64,000 bases of DNA from positions 1-64,000 of the forward strand of contig NZ_QFVR01000012.1 in assembly GCF_003143975.1 (NCBI RefSeq). Reading direction: 5' to 3'. Positions 45,283 to 53,573 of the stretch are shown here, in pieces. A program made the translations under genes and the position numbers. The notes beneath the pieces are model-generated. The model did no database searches and was not told the origin of the DNA. It worked only from the letters and a program-made list of their open reading frames with translations. Every line of letters begins with the position of its first letter. Position 1 is the stretch's first letter. Source of the DNA: Kurthia sibirica. Lineage in GTDB: Bacteria; Bacillota; Bacilli; Bacillales_A; Planococcaceae.

Positions 45283-45903
45283 ATGACGTGGGAAGTATTT
45301 AGTATTATCGGTACGATTGCCTTTGCAATATCAGGTGCTATTGTTGCTATGGAAGAAGAATACGATATTTTTGGTGTCTATTTATTAGGTATTGTCACAG
45401 CTTTCGGCGGCGGGGCCATTCGTAATTCCTTAATAGGTGTACCTGTTTCCGCATTATGGGGTCAAACTGTGATGTTTCAAATTGCACTCGTGTCGATTAC
45501 TTTAGTTTTTCTATTCCCTCATAAAAGCCTTACCCATTGGAATAGATGGGGAAATTATTTTGATGCTGTTGGTCTTTCGGCATTCGCTATTCAAGGGGCA
45601 CTTTTTGCGGTCAAACTTGGCTTACCTGTATCTGCGGCTGTAGTTGCGGCAATCTTGACTGGTTCAGGTGGTGGGATCGTTCGTGACTTACTCGCTGGTC
45701 GTCGCCCACTCGTATTGAAGCATGAAGTGTATGCCGTATGGGCTGCTATTGCAGGAGTGATTATCGGTATGCGATGGATTGAATCGGATTTGTTACTATA
45801 CACATTATTTGTCGTTATAACTGCATTGCGTATTATTTCATATATCTATAAATGGTCATTGCCTTTCAAATCATTGAAACCAACGATTATTAAAAATAAA
45901 TAA
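45283..45903 (+). CDS. Trimeric intracellular cation channel (TRIC/UPF0126) family protein
   Basis: A 206-aa membrane protein with seven predicted helices built of two similar halves. Each half has the glycine-rich kink motif: GGGAIRNSLIG near residue 46 and GGGIVRDLLAG near 130. This is the prokaryotic TRIC fold; members conduct K+ or Na+, though UPF0126 proteins are often linked with glycine transport. Start behind GGAGGTG. It is followed by the split repeat F. Which ion it carries is not known. Confidence 0.9.
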   Translation: MTWEVFSIIGTIAFAISGAIVAMEEEYDIFGVYLLGIVTAFGGGAIRNSLIGVPVSALWGQTVMFQIALVSITLVFLFPHKSLTHWNRWGNYFDAVGLSAFAIQGALFAVKLGLPVSAAVVAAILTGSGGGIVRDLLAGRRPLVLKHEVYAVWAAIAGVIIGMRWIESDLLLYTLFVVITALRIISYIYKWSLPFKSLKPTIIKNK

Positions 45904-45923
45904 AGTAACGGACCATCAAAAAA

Positions 45924-46018
45924 TGAGCCTGGGACAGAACAAAAATAGTCTGTCTCCCATACGAATAATCAAATCAATTAAACGCGTTTTTCGAAGCGGA
46001 AATGGATTGAAATGGATA
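45924..46018 (+). repeat. Intergenic repeat, copy F, left part
   Basis: Left half of a copy in the orientation of copy A, starting TGAGCCTGGGACAGAAC, with an internal deletion in the GC-rich middle. It ends in AATGGATA (46011-46018), the left flank of the inserted ISL3 remnant. The right half resumes at 46536. Confidence 0.85.
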
Positions 46019-46118
46019 GGCTCTGTGTCAAATGTTGGGGTGAATGAAATTGGATTTTCAATTTCATTCACCTTTTCCATTTAACTCAGATGTAAACCAA
46101 CTTCTTTATACTTTAATG

Positions 46119-46340
46119 TTAGTAAGATCTTCGCTCAAATCGTTTATAACCATATGCATGTCGTTTCATTACTTTCATTTTGTTATTAATACCTTCTAAA
46201 AAGCCATTCGAATTTTTGGCCCAATCAAACCATTTTAAATGGTTCATTTTTTGTATGCGATCATCATGTACTTTCGAAGTAATGGACTGACAAGCTGGAC
46301 AAATAGGTGAACGCTTCGGTATTTCTATAAAAAGAGCATA
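46119..46340 (-). pseudogene. ISL3 transposase remnant (ends only)
   Basis: An in-frame fusion of the N-terminal zinc finger (CPACQSITSKVHDDR) directly to the C-terminal part (FDWAKNSNGFLEGINNKMKVMKR...FERRSY, stop at 46119). About 80 percent of the usual transposase, including the catalytic DDE residues, is missing. The clean in-frame join suggests a single deletion of the parent gene. Confidence 0.8.
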
Positions 46341-46373
46341 CTTACCTCAATTTCTTCAACTTTTGGGATTAAA

Positions 46374-46484
46374 AGAAATAGCGAGGACTCCTGCCGAAAA
46401 ACAAGTAGTAAGCAATCCTTTATTTTCACCTACGGTGAAAATAAATAGTGCGTTACTTGTCGGCGGAAAGCTCTCGCTATTTCT
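46374..46484. repeat. 111-bp palindromic segment inside the ISL3 remnant
   Basis: Ends AGAAATAGCGAG (46374) and CTCGCTATTTCT (46473-46484) are perfect complements, with an inner ATTTTCACC/GGTGAAAAT pair and CCTGCCG/CGGCGG near the ends. It resembles a small miniature element or strong hairpin inserted between the remnant and its left end. No coding potential. Confidence 0.65.
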
Positions 46485-46535
46485 AATTGTCTAAAACATG
46501 AATTGTTTCGATACCTCAACATATATAATAGAACC

Positions 46536-46610
46536 AATAAATAATCCCGTATGATTTCGAAAAATCATACGGGATTTTCTCTGTTGAAAATACGTTTGTC
46601 TCAGGCTCTT
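46536..46610 (+). repeat. Intergenic repeat, copy F, right part
   Basis: Starts with AATAAATA (right flank of the ISL3 remnant), then the central hairpin ATCCCGTATGATT/AATCATACGGGAT and the right end TTGTCTCAGGCTCTT. With 45924-46018 it makes one copy interrupted by 517 bp. It lies about 40 bases past the stop codon of the glycosylase gene. Confidence 0.85.
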
Positions 46611-46648
46611 TTTTGTTATAGAGCTGAAAAAGTAAATATACGCTTCCA

Positions 46649-47155
46649 TTACAAATACTGTATTATTTTTTTCCAACAGACTACTTTTTCGTCAAAAGAT
46701 TTTATATTTTTGCCTGGAATAGGACTTGTCGATGGCATTTTATAAAATGTAATATGTGAAAATTGTTGCATAGAACTATATTTTTTGAATATGGTTTCTG
46801 CTTTCGCACCATTGAAAAATACAGCTTGAATCGCTGGATAACTAGAAAAAAATTGTGCGAAATCATGGGGTATTTCTTCAGTAATCGTTGCGTCCAGACT
46901 ACCTTGTCGTTCACAACTTGCAATTGAATCCCATAATCCAATACCATTTTCCAATAACATCGTAGTTCGATCCATGTATTTTTCTGGAAGTGGACAAGCT
47001 AAAATTTCACTCATAATGGGCCAGAAATGATTGCGTTTATTACCATAGTACTGTTGTTTTTCTAATGACAATGTACTTGGCATCGAGCCGAGGATCATGA
47101 CCTTCGTATTCAACTGAACGATGACCGGCAAATTATTCGTAAGTTGCTCTACCAA
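46649..47155 (-). CDS. DNA-deoxyinosine glycosylase (uracil-DNA glycosylase superfamily)
   Basis: A 168-aa protein of the UDG fold that removes hypoxanthine (and possibly uracil) from DNA. Family elements: VMILGSMPSTLSLEKQQYYG near residue 20 (substrate loop), NHFWPIM near 42, GIGLWDSI near 73, and the MPSTSPI segment near 148, which replaces the classic HPSP/ HPS loop. This matches the DNA-deoxyinosine glycosylase group. The start is a TTG behind GGGGAG. Single gene, followed by repeat F. Confidence 0.88.
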   Translation of the reverse strand: MVEQLTNNLPVIVQLNTKVMILGSMPSTLSLEKQQYYGNKRNHFWPIMSEILACPLPEKYMDRTTMLLENGIGLWDSIASCERQGSLDATITEEIPHDFAQFFSSYPAIQAVFFNGAKAETIFKKYSSMQQFSHITFYKMPSTSPIPGKNIKSFDEKVVCWKKIIQYL

Positions 47156-47178
47156 TACGATCTCCCCTTTTCTACACT

Positions 47179-47523
47179 TTAAAAATTCGCAATCCCTTTT
47201 TTCAACTCTGCTAATGCTTGTTGTAAATGTTGAAAATCAGCCATGGCTTCTTTTTGATTAACTTTTACGTCTATTAAATTGCGCAATGCAACATAATGTT
47301 CTGTGTAAGCATCAATGGCTTGCTGAAATTCACTTAACTGTTTAACCTTTTCAAAATCAGCATCCATATATGTATACACTGAAAATGAGTGTACCGATGC
47401 ACTATAACGTGTAAAATGATCCATCGCTTTTTTACCGATTGAAGCTCCTTTTTGCATCGCCTCTGCATTTGTTAAAACACTGTCTGCTGCATCCATTAAC
47501 ATATTACTATTAGCTGCGTCCAT
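47179..47523 (-). CDS. Helical hypothetical protein (114 aa)
   Basis: A soluble, mostly helical protein with two long amphipathic stretches, probably a coiled-coil or four-helix bundle (e.g. LSEFQQAIDAYTEHYVALRN). No membrane segment or motif is seen. The ribosome binding site is weak (GAAGGG, 12 bases upstream), so the exact start is open. It lies 23 bases upstream of the glycosylase gene on the same strand and may be cotranscribed. Family not recognised. Confidence 0.65.
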   Translation of the reverse strand: MDAANSNMLMDAADSVLTNAEAMQKGASIGKKAMDHFTRYSASVHSFSVYTYMDADFEKVKQLSEFQQAIDAYTEHYVALRNLIDVKVNQKEAMADFQHLQQALAELKKGIANF

Positions 47524-47616
47524 TTTTCTAACGACCCTTCTATACCATTCTCTTAGTTATTTATACTTCTATAATTGTAGCATAGCTACTGAAAAACGAA
47601 TGGTATCACGCTCAAA

Positions 47617-47636
47617 AAAAAGAAGCATTCTTTATC
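47617..47636 (-). terminator. Distal arm of the surface-protein gene terminator, split by IS1182
   Basis: On the leftward strand this is GAATGCTTCTT followed by eight T. Its partner arm AAGAAGCATTC lies at 48691-48703 next to the surface protein stop. The two arms formed one ordinary terminator before the IS inserted between them, inside the loop. Confidence 0.8.
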
Positions 47637-47791
47637 GAGGGCACTGAAAAAGTCCACTTATGCACAGATAAGCGAGGACAGGAACGAAATTCGTTCCTGT
47701 CCTCGCTTTTCCTAGTAGCCGTTGATTCCGTTCCGGCGGGCGCTTTTCGCGGGCACGGCTCCAGCCTTCTCCTTCGCTTCGCTCAGTCCGG

Positions 47792-48571
47792 GTGCTTCCG
47801 CTCGTGCTTGTTCCCGCAGAAGTCGCCGCCTGCACTCCATCAAATTGTACTATTCATGGGTTAAAATGTGGTCTAGACATGGCACCTGAAGAGGATGTCA
47901 TCAATTCAAGTTCACTGACAAAATTTCGTCGACTTCGTCTTCAAGACATGAATTTATTAGATTTACTCATTGGTAAGACAGTAGAAATTGCTTTAGAAAA
48001 AGGTCTTATCACAAGTAAAACAATTATTGTCGATGCCACACATACGAAAGCTCGTTATAATCAAAAATCACCGAAAGAATTTTTACAGGAAAAATCAAAA
48101 AATGTGCGCAAAGCCGTCTACCAACTCGATGAAAGTATGAAAGGGAAATTCCCTACGAAACCAACGTCAAATGAAGTTGGTGAAGAATTGGACTACTGTC
48201 GTCAAGTTGTAGAAGTTGTGGAAACTCAATCAAAGATAGCGCATATCCCGGCTGTAAAAGAAAAGTTAAATGTTTTAAAAGAAGTGATTGATGATTATGA
48301 AGTACAACTGAGTTACTCAAGTGATCCAGACGCACGCGTAGGACATAAATCTGCGGACTCAGCTTTCTTTGGATTTAAAACACATATTGCGATGAGTGAT
48401 GAACGTATTATTACAGCTGCAATTGTGACAACGGGTGAAAAAAGTGATGGTCAATATCTTCAAGAGCTTGTAGAGAAAAGTAAAGAGACACGCATGGAAA
48501 TACAAGGTGCCACAACGATATTCGCTGTCAATCTTAAGCGGATATTAAAACTGCTAAATGAAAAAGAGTAA
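47792..48571 (+). pseudogene. IS1182 transposase, deleted at both ends
   Basis: Recognisable from MAPEEDVINSS (47879) through LTKFRRLRL, TIIVDATHTKARYNQKSP (with the first catalytic Asp), DARVGHKSADSAFFGFKTHIAM (second Asp region) and then, after KSKETR, it jumps directly to the C-terminal MEIQGATTIFAVNLKRILKLL. The middle with the catalytic Glu is missing, and so are about 100 N-terminal residues. The in-frame start at 47792 lies in the unrelated palindromic segment and is not native. Confidence 0.85.
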
Positions 48572-48587
48572 GAAATAGACAATGAAA

Positions 48588-48632
48588 TAAGGCACTTTCT
48601 GTTCAAATCGAACAGAAAGTGCCTTATTTTTA
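48588..48632. terminator. Terminator at the end of the IS1182 element
   Basis: ATAAGGCACTTTCTGTTC and its 18-bp perfect complement around a five-base loop, followed by ATTTTTAT. It ends the transposase frame and would also slow leftward read-through from the surface-protein gene. Confidence 0.85.
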
Positions 48633-48690
48633 TCTAAAAAATCAACTCGTCATAAAAAACGTAAGTTTTTCAGTGCCCTCTTCTTTATCG

Positions 48691-48703
48691 AATGCTTCTT
48701 TAC
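48691..48703 (-). terminator. Proximal arm of the split terminator
   Basis: AAGAAGCATTC on the leftward strand, six bases after the surface-protein stop codon. It now lacks its adjacent partner arm and T run because of the IS insertion (see 47617-47636). Confidence 0.75.
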
Positions 48704-48708
48704 CAAAT

Positions 48709-50820
48709 TTAATTCCGTTTCCACACTGCATAATAACCAGTTTTCTTCGTAATTTTCACTTTTTTACCCGGTGCTAATTTTTCATCTGGTTTGATTGTCG
48801 TTGCTTTTGTAGACCAGCCTATAAATGTATAGCCTTTTTTCTTTAATGTAGCTTTATCTTTTATCGTGATTTCTTTGTCATAACTAACAGCTGCTTGCAC
48901 TGGTTCAATACCGGTTGTATTCCCATTACCATAGTATTTTACAACCATTTTCTCTTCTTTCCATACTGCGTAAACTTTCTCTTGATCATCAACGATCATT
49001 TTTGCACCTGTTTTTAGAGCTGCATCCGGCAGTTTCGCTTTTTTATCTTTTGACCAGCCCAAGAAAGTATGACGCTCATAACTCGGATTTAACTCCGTTT
49101 TACCATTGATAATTGTAGACATATAACCCGGTGTACCTACTGAAGCATATTGTGTTGGTGTAGTCCCCTCATAGTATGTCGTACCAGTATACTCTTCTAA
49201 CTTCGGTAGATTAAATTGACCGCCATTTGCATCATAAATAGTGGAAGCAATTTCAACAGCACCAACATCTTTTTTACCTAGTCGTGCATATCCTCGTTGA
49301 TCAAATTCTTGTCCATCACCACCTGTTTCATTGGCAATGCCTGCAATCACTTCGTCATCTGCATCGACAAATTTAGGAATGATTGGCAATGTTGGGATGA
49401 CAACTTCATCACCAGAATAACCTGCTTTAATTTTCCCTTTGTTGGCTCCAAATACAACAGGTACAGTACCATAGGCTTGTTGAGGCGTGTTTAACATTTC
49501 ACTGACGCCCGTCATACCGTTATCAAAACCAAGCGTATCCAAACGTTTCGAGGAACTGTTAACACTGGTATTTTTCGAGAGAGATTTAAGGTCAATCACT
49601 CCATCTTTTTCAACAAAATTACCTAATAGTAGATTATTCGTATAATTACCTAGACGGGTGAAACCACTCGTCGTCAAAGCCCCACCTTTTTGTATTTGAT
49701 TAGGACGTTTAGCGAGTGCACCGTTACCATAAAACGTATTATTTAATGATTGTAGTTCTGTTCCACCAGAAAATCCAACACGATTACCGTACATTTGAAT
49801 AGCACCGCCACTAGTACCCTCATCATTCCCTTGTCCTTTTGCTATGTTTTTATAGAATGTTGAATTCGTAATCGACGTATTTTTATTAATACCGAGTGAC
49901 TCAAATAAAATTGCCCCACCATCATCGCCCGCTTTATTATCATAAAATGTCGTGCCATCAATACTAATTGTCGCATCGCTCACATGATTGCGGACTACAA
50001 TTGCACCACCATCAATAGTTTGAACATCAAAAACGTCTAAATTTGTCTCATTGCTCTCAAAATAACTATTTTTAATAGCTAGTTTTGAATTTGCACCATT
50101 TGAATACATATAAATTGCGCCACCACCTGCAGATACTGCACCTGCACCTGTCGCCTTATTCCCTTTAAAGTGTGTATTTTCAATCGTAAACACACCATTA
50201 TACTGCTTACTCGACATAGCCCCACCATAGTAACCGGAGCTGTCGTTTAAATTATTTACAACCGAAGAATTTTTGATTGTGAAGTTACGCGTACTATTAT
50301 CATTGAGTTTAATAGCACCACCTGACGCAGATTTATTGCCTCTAATTAACGTATTATCGACAGTAACTTTTGCACCCGCTCCACTTGAAATAATCGCTGT
50401 CCCGCTAGCATTTTCAAATTTGGAATTATTAATGAAGACTTCTCCCTCTGAACCATTAATCGTAATTCCTGCATTTCTGGTCACCGCGCCCCCATTAAAG
50501 TCCATATTATTAAATGTAAATGTCCCAGCTGGATTCGAAGCGAGTGTAATACGCTGTCCAATTTCCGATTTAGAGCCATCAATCTCAATATTAAATGAAG
50601 ATGTTTTACTGAGCGTAAGCGCTGCCGTTTGATCATATTCAGATGCTAAAATTAACGTCATATCTTCCGTACTATTTTCTACAAAACTTTTTAATTCTGC
50701 ACTATCATGCACAGTTTCAGTTGATGCTTGTGCATCGCTCACTGCAAAGAAACCAAGACCTGCTAATAATGACGTTGAAAATAATAATTTTTGAACGATG
50801 TTTTTTTTCTGCCCGATCAT
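48709..50820 (-). CDS. Secreted Pmp-like beta-helix protein with InlB-type repeats
   Basis: A 703-aa exported protein. A signal peptide (1-33, ending AVSDAQA) is followed by a right-handed beta-helix region (about 80-450) with repeated GGAI motifs (GGAIKLND, GGAMSSK, GGGAIYMYS, GGAIVVRN, GGAILFES, GGAIQMYG) as in chlamydial Pmp proteins. The C-terminus has two Listeria-Bacteroides (InlB B-type) repeats ending 'FLGWSKDKK...VYAVWK' and 'FIGWSTKAT...YYAVWK'. There is no LPXTG or S-layer anchor. Start at 50820 behind AAGGAGG. Its terminator is split by IS1182. Probably an adhesin-like surface protein. Confidence 0.85.
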   Translation of the reverse strand: MIGQKKNIVQKLLFSTSLLAGLGFFAVSDAQASTETVHDSAELKSFVENSTEDMTLILASEYDQTAALTLSKTSSFNIEIDGSKSEIGQRITLASNPAGTFTFNNMDFNGGAVTRNAGITINGSEGEVFINNSKFENASGTAIISSGAGAKVTVDNTLIRGNKSASGGAIKLNDNSTRNFTIKNSSVVNNLNDSSGYYGGAMSSKQYNGVFTIENTHFKGNKATGAGAVSAGGGAIYMYSNGANSKLAIKNSYFESNETNLDVFDVQTIDGGAIVVRNHVSDATISIDGTTFYDNKAGDDGGAILFESLGINKNTSITNSTFYKNIAKGQGNDEGTSGGAIQMYGNRVGFSGGTELQSLNNTFYGNGALAKRPNQIQKGGALTTSGFTRLGNYTNNLLLGNFVEKDGVIDLKSLSKNTSVNSSSKRLDTLGFDNGMTGVSEMLNTPQQAYGTVPVVFGANKGKIKAGYSGDEVVIPTLPIIPKFVDADDEVIAGIANETGGDGQEFDQRGYARLGKKDVGAVEIASTIYDANGGQFNLPKLEEYTGTTYYEGTTPTQYASVGTPGYMSTIINGKTELNPSYERHTFLGWSKDKKAKLPDAALKTGAKMIVDDQEKVYAVWKEEKMVVKYYGNGNTTGIEPVQAAVSYDKEITIKDKATLKKKGYTFIGWSTKATTIKPDEKLAPGKKVKITKKTGYYAVWKRN

Positions 50821-51101
50821 GTAAAACTCCTCCTTTAAACTATTCCATCCATTAATTGATATCCAATTAAAAAAATCCATGCAATAATCGACTGAGCATT
50901 ATGGTAAAAACACCCCGTCGATTATTTCTTATTATCTACTTTCAACCTACTTTACCCGATAAAATAAAAAATATTCATTACCAATTTGCTCCTCTATACA
51001 AAAAAGCGAGGATATTCTACGAAAGAAATCTTGTGCCACTATTACCTTCTTTATCCTCATACTAGGAAAGAATTATTCTCATAAAAAATGATTTTAGATA
51101 T

Positions 51102-51130
51102 AAAAAAACTTCTAGAGGTTCTAGAAGTTT
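51102..51130 (-). terminator. Terminator overlapping the PH-like gene stop
   Basis: AAACTTCTAG and CTAGAAGTTT (10 bp, perfect) around a five-base loop, with seven T following leftward. The first arm contains the last codons and the stop at 51121. Confidence 0.85.
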
Positions 51131-51471
51131 TCAAGGATTTTAGATTGGATGAGTTCAACAAAATATTGAGCTAACTCATCATTTTCAAGCTTTTCAACCA
51201 TTTGAAGTTCATCATCTGTATCAAAAATAATACGCAATTCATTTTTGAAATTTCGCTTTAATGAAATAGCCTCAATTTTATGGTAAGCAAATTCATCAAA
51301 TCTATGCTGACGATCTCGTTCACAAAAGAACAGGAGGCGATTTGTCGTAGCTACTAGTCGCCCGTTACATTGCCCTTTTGCTGCCGCTGGTGATCGTAAT
51401 TCACCACGTATTTCTGCCAAAATCACTTCACCCTCCAAAAGACGATCTTGATACAGTTGATTTTGCGTCAT
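51121..51471 (-). CDS. PH-like domain protein (YokE-type)
   Basis: A 116-aa soluble protein matching the bacterial PH-like (bPH_4/YokE) pattern: 'GEVILAEIRGEL', then NGRLVATTNRLLFFCER (the strand-rich core, near residue 38) and an acidic C-terminal helix 'DELAQYFVELIQSKI'. The domain generally binds proteins or lipids at membranes. Start set at 51471, seven bases after AAAGGGTG. Lies downstream of the LRR gene but separated by about 75 bases. Function unknown. Confidence 0.8.
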   Translation of the reverse strand: MTQNQLYQDRLLEGEVILAEIRGELRSPAAAKGQCNGRLVATTNRLLFFCERDRQHRFDEFAYHKIEAISLKRNFKNELRIIFDTDDELQMVEKLENDELAQYFVELIQSKILENF

Positions 51472-51545
51472 AAACAGCACCCTTTACTAAGTATTTTTTG
51501 ACTATAACTTTGTTATTCTATACCCTAAATTCTGAGTATTATGTT

Positions 51546-52379
51546 TTACAAAATAACTTCACAGCCAGTTATTCGAAGCTCAAAAAGCCATTTTGGTTGT
51601 TCTAATAAAGGGTTTCCCGAGACATCAAGTTTTTTTAAATTTGGTAGTGCTAAAATAAAATCGGGTAATCTTAATAACTGATTATTTTTTAGCTCTACTA
51701 TTTCGAGTTCTCTAAGATTTTTAATAATAGCTGGTAACTCTCTAAAATTATTATTATTTAAATTGAGGGATTTCAAACATTTACAAGCACTCATGCTACT
51801 TGGTAATGTATTTAATTGATTATGTTTCAATGATACAGCAGTTAATGCATGCATTTCCTTAAAGATTTCTGGTAATAGCATCAGCTGATTGCCGTCCATT
51901 TCAAAATCCTCTAAGTTTTGTAATGCTCGGAAGGATTGTGGAATCGTCGTAATCATATTATTGTTAGATATAAAACGAGAAAGTTGTGATAACATACCGA
52001 TTTCTTCGGGTAGAGCAACAAGGAAATTATTACTAACATCCAATGTTTTGAGCTTGCGTAGATTCCCTATAGTAATAGGTAATTCATTAATTTTATTATT
52101 ATGTAAATATAAATGATTTTCTAAATTCTCTAATATCCCAATTTCTGCTGGAATAATTTTTATATAATTATCATGTAAACTCAGTTCTTTTAAACTATTA
52201 AAATACTGAATATGTTGTGGGATTGAATCAAGTTGATTAAACGATAAGTCAATGGTGCGTACCGTTTTATTATTTTTTAATTGACTTGGAAAGCTCTTAA
52301 GATTTTGATGTGAACTTTTGAAGATTTTTGAATCGCTACTCATGGTGTTCTCTGTGGTATTCGGGTAACCTATTTTCAT
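51546..52379 (-). CDS. Leucine-rich-repeat protein
   Basis: A 277-aa soluble protein consisting almost wholly of about nine leucine-rich repeats of 22-24 residues (e.g. IDLSFNQLDSIPQHI, SLHDNYIKIIPAEIG, DVSNNFLVALPEEIG, SLKHNQLNTLPSS), with LxxNxL cores and an IP motif after each. No signal peptide or anchor, so it is probably cytosolic. The ATG at 52379 follows AGGAGG. LRR folds bind proteins; the partner is not known. Confidence 0.9.
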   Translation of the reverse strand: MKIGYPNTTENTMSSDSKIFKSSHQNLKSFPSQLKNNKTVRTIDLSFNQLDSIPQHIQYFNSLKELSLHDNYIKIIPAEIGILENLENHLYLHNNKINELPITIGNLRKLKTLDVSNNFLVALPEEIGMLSQLSRFISNNNMITTIPQSFRALQNLEDFEMDGNQLMLLPEIFKEMHALTAVSLKHNQLNTLPSSMSACKCLKSLNLNNNNFRELPAIIKNLRELEIVELKNNQLLRLPDFILALPNLKKLDVSGNPLLEQPKWLFELRITGCEVIL

Positions 52380-52594
52380 AAAAACCCTCCTATCTTCAGT
52401 GCAACGCCTCATCAAAATCCACAGCGCTGGTAGAAGTCTTTTTCAGTCTATTGTGATCTGAAATCTTAATTATACTATTAACTATTATTTCGTCATTTCA
52501 CTGACATTTTATAGTATATTTATAAGAAAAAATGAGAAACAATATTGTTTCTCACTTTAAAAATGGAGATTAGGTTTGTTTTAGTGCTATTTTA

Positions 52595-52891
52595 TTATTG
52601 CTGTTTTTTTAAGTACCACATCAGACCAAGTAGCAAACCAAAAATTACTGCTAATACGATAAAAACTGCCATGATTGCTACTGATTCTAACAATGGTAAA
52701 GCCAGTGTTAATAACGCTGCACTAAAAATAAAAAGGGTCGATTTATTGGCTATTTTTCGACGATCCCCTTTAATGAAATCGGCATTATAACCAATTAATA
52801 CATGCAAATTTTTTGTTTTTAAAATATAGAAACCGAGAACAATTAGGCATAAGGCAACCACCGTCGTCGGTAAAAAATCTTTCCACATCAT
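52595..52891 (-). CDS. DUF3784-like small membrane protein
   Basis: A 98-aa protein with three helices (about 6-24, 50-70 and 74-92). The loop between the first two (NLHVLIGYNADFIKGDRRKIANK) carries the GYN and basic motif of the DUF3784 family. GAGGAG supports the start. Lies 26 bases downstream of the acetyltransferase gene, probably cotranscribed with it. Function unknown. Confidence 0.8.
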   Translation of the reverse strand: MMWKDFLPTTVVALCLIVLGFYILKTKNLHVLIGYNADFIKGDRRKIANKSTLFIFSAALLTLALPLLESVAIMAVFIVLAVIFGLLLGLMWYLKKQQ

Positions 52892-52917
52892 GTTTATTAC
52901 TCCTCATATCTCTTCGT

Positions 52918-53445
52918 TTAATTTGCTTCACTACTATCTGTCCACTCGGCAAAATATAAGGCCATTCGATATTCATCAATATAGCTGCCATCATGAAGCT
53001 TAATAATCTTTTTTTCCATACCAATAATTTCAAAACCAAAAGATGTGTATACATTTTTTGCTGTTTTATTTTCAATGTTTACATTCAAATGAATTTGTTC
53101 ACATTTTAATTCTTTCGCACGCATAATTGCTGAAGCCATGATTGATTTACTAACACCCTGCCCTCTAAAATCTGGATGCACATACATGCCACCAATTTCT
53201 GAAATATGAGCTCTTTTTAGAAATAATTGTTTTTTTAATGTAATGATACCGATAAGCTGATGTCCCTCGAATGCACCAATTGTATAGTTATTTTGTGCAT
53301 TCAATTTTTCTTCAAAGACTGATAATGGGTACGTCACCTCATCTTCAAATGATGCACCAAATGCTGATGCTTCTTCTTGCAATGCTTTTAATCTTAGGGT
53401 GCGATAGGCGGATGCTTCCGCACTTGTCAATTCGGACATTCTCAT
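52918..53445 (-). CDS. GNAT family N-acetyltransferase
   Basis: A 175-aa acetyltransferase with motif A as MYVHPDFRGQGVSKSIMASA near residue 95 and the C-terminal KNVYTSFGFEIIGMEKKIIKL intact. Sequence and length resemble the acetyltransferase at 21959, so the two may be paralogs. Start behind GAGGCTGAG. Probably in an operon with the DUF3784-like gene. Acceptor unknown. Confidence 0.9.
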   Translation of the reverse strand: MRMSELTSAEASAYRTLRLKALQEEASAFGASFEDEVTYPLSVFEEKLNAQNNYTIGAFEGHQLIGIITLKKQLFLKRAHISEIGGMYVHPDFRGQGVSKSIMASAIMRAKELKCEQIHLNVNIENKTAKNVYTSFGFEIIGMEKKIIKLHDGSYIDEYRMALYFAEWTDSSEAN

Positions 53446-53573
53446 AGACTCAGCCTCCTCTTTTAGTAAATATACTATATGACTACATCATCTGCCATTG
53501 TTAACTGTTTTTGGTCGTTGTCATCAACTCTTTATCGTATACTTAAAAAAAAGAACTTTATAGGAGGATTTAT

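Larger units (their letters stand above)
46019..46535 (-). mobile_element. Decayed, internally deleted ISL3-family element
   Basis: Begins GGCTCTGTGTCAAATG and ends (complement) GGTTCTATTATATATG, both ISL3-like termini. It is flanked by AATGGATA and AATAAATA, each one change from the AATGAATA found at this point in intact copies of the surrounding repeat, so an 8-bp target duplication typical of ISL3 can be reconstructed. Inside are a transposase remnant (46119-46340) and a 111-bp palindromic segment (46374-46484). It cannot move by itself. Confidence 0.8.
47637..48680 (+). mobile_element. Internally deleted IS1182-family element
   Basis: About 1044 bp bounded by perfect 15-bp inverted repeats (GAGGGCACTGAAAAA). 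It is flanked by direct repeats of TTCTTTATC (47628-47636 and 48681-48689; 11 bp if GA of the end is counted as target). Contains a transposase missing both its N-terminus and most of its C-terminal half, a 155-bp end segment shared with 1-158 that includes a 35-base palindrome, and a strong inner terminator. Movable only if another IS1182 transposase acts in trans. Confidence 0.88.

Noticed and set aside
46374-46484. CRISPR-like or repeat array
   Set aside because: It is a single palindrome, not a series of spaced direct repeats; no cas gene is present in the window.
46491-46676. 61-codon leftward frame and the opposing 46551-46745 frame
   Set aside because: Both are made of repeat F and ISL3 flank sequence.
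47632-47835. 67-codon leftward frame over the IS1182 left end
   Set aside because: Covers the palindromic end segment; its composition is an artefact of the inverted repeat.
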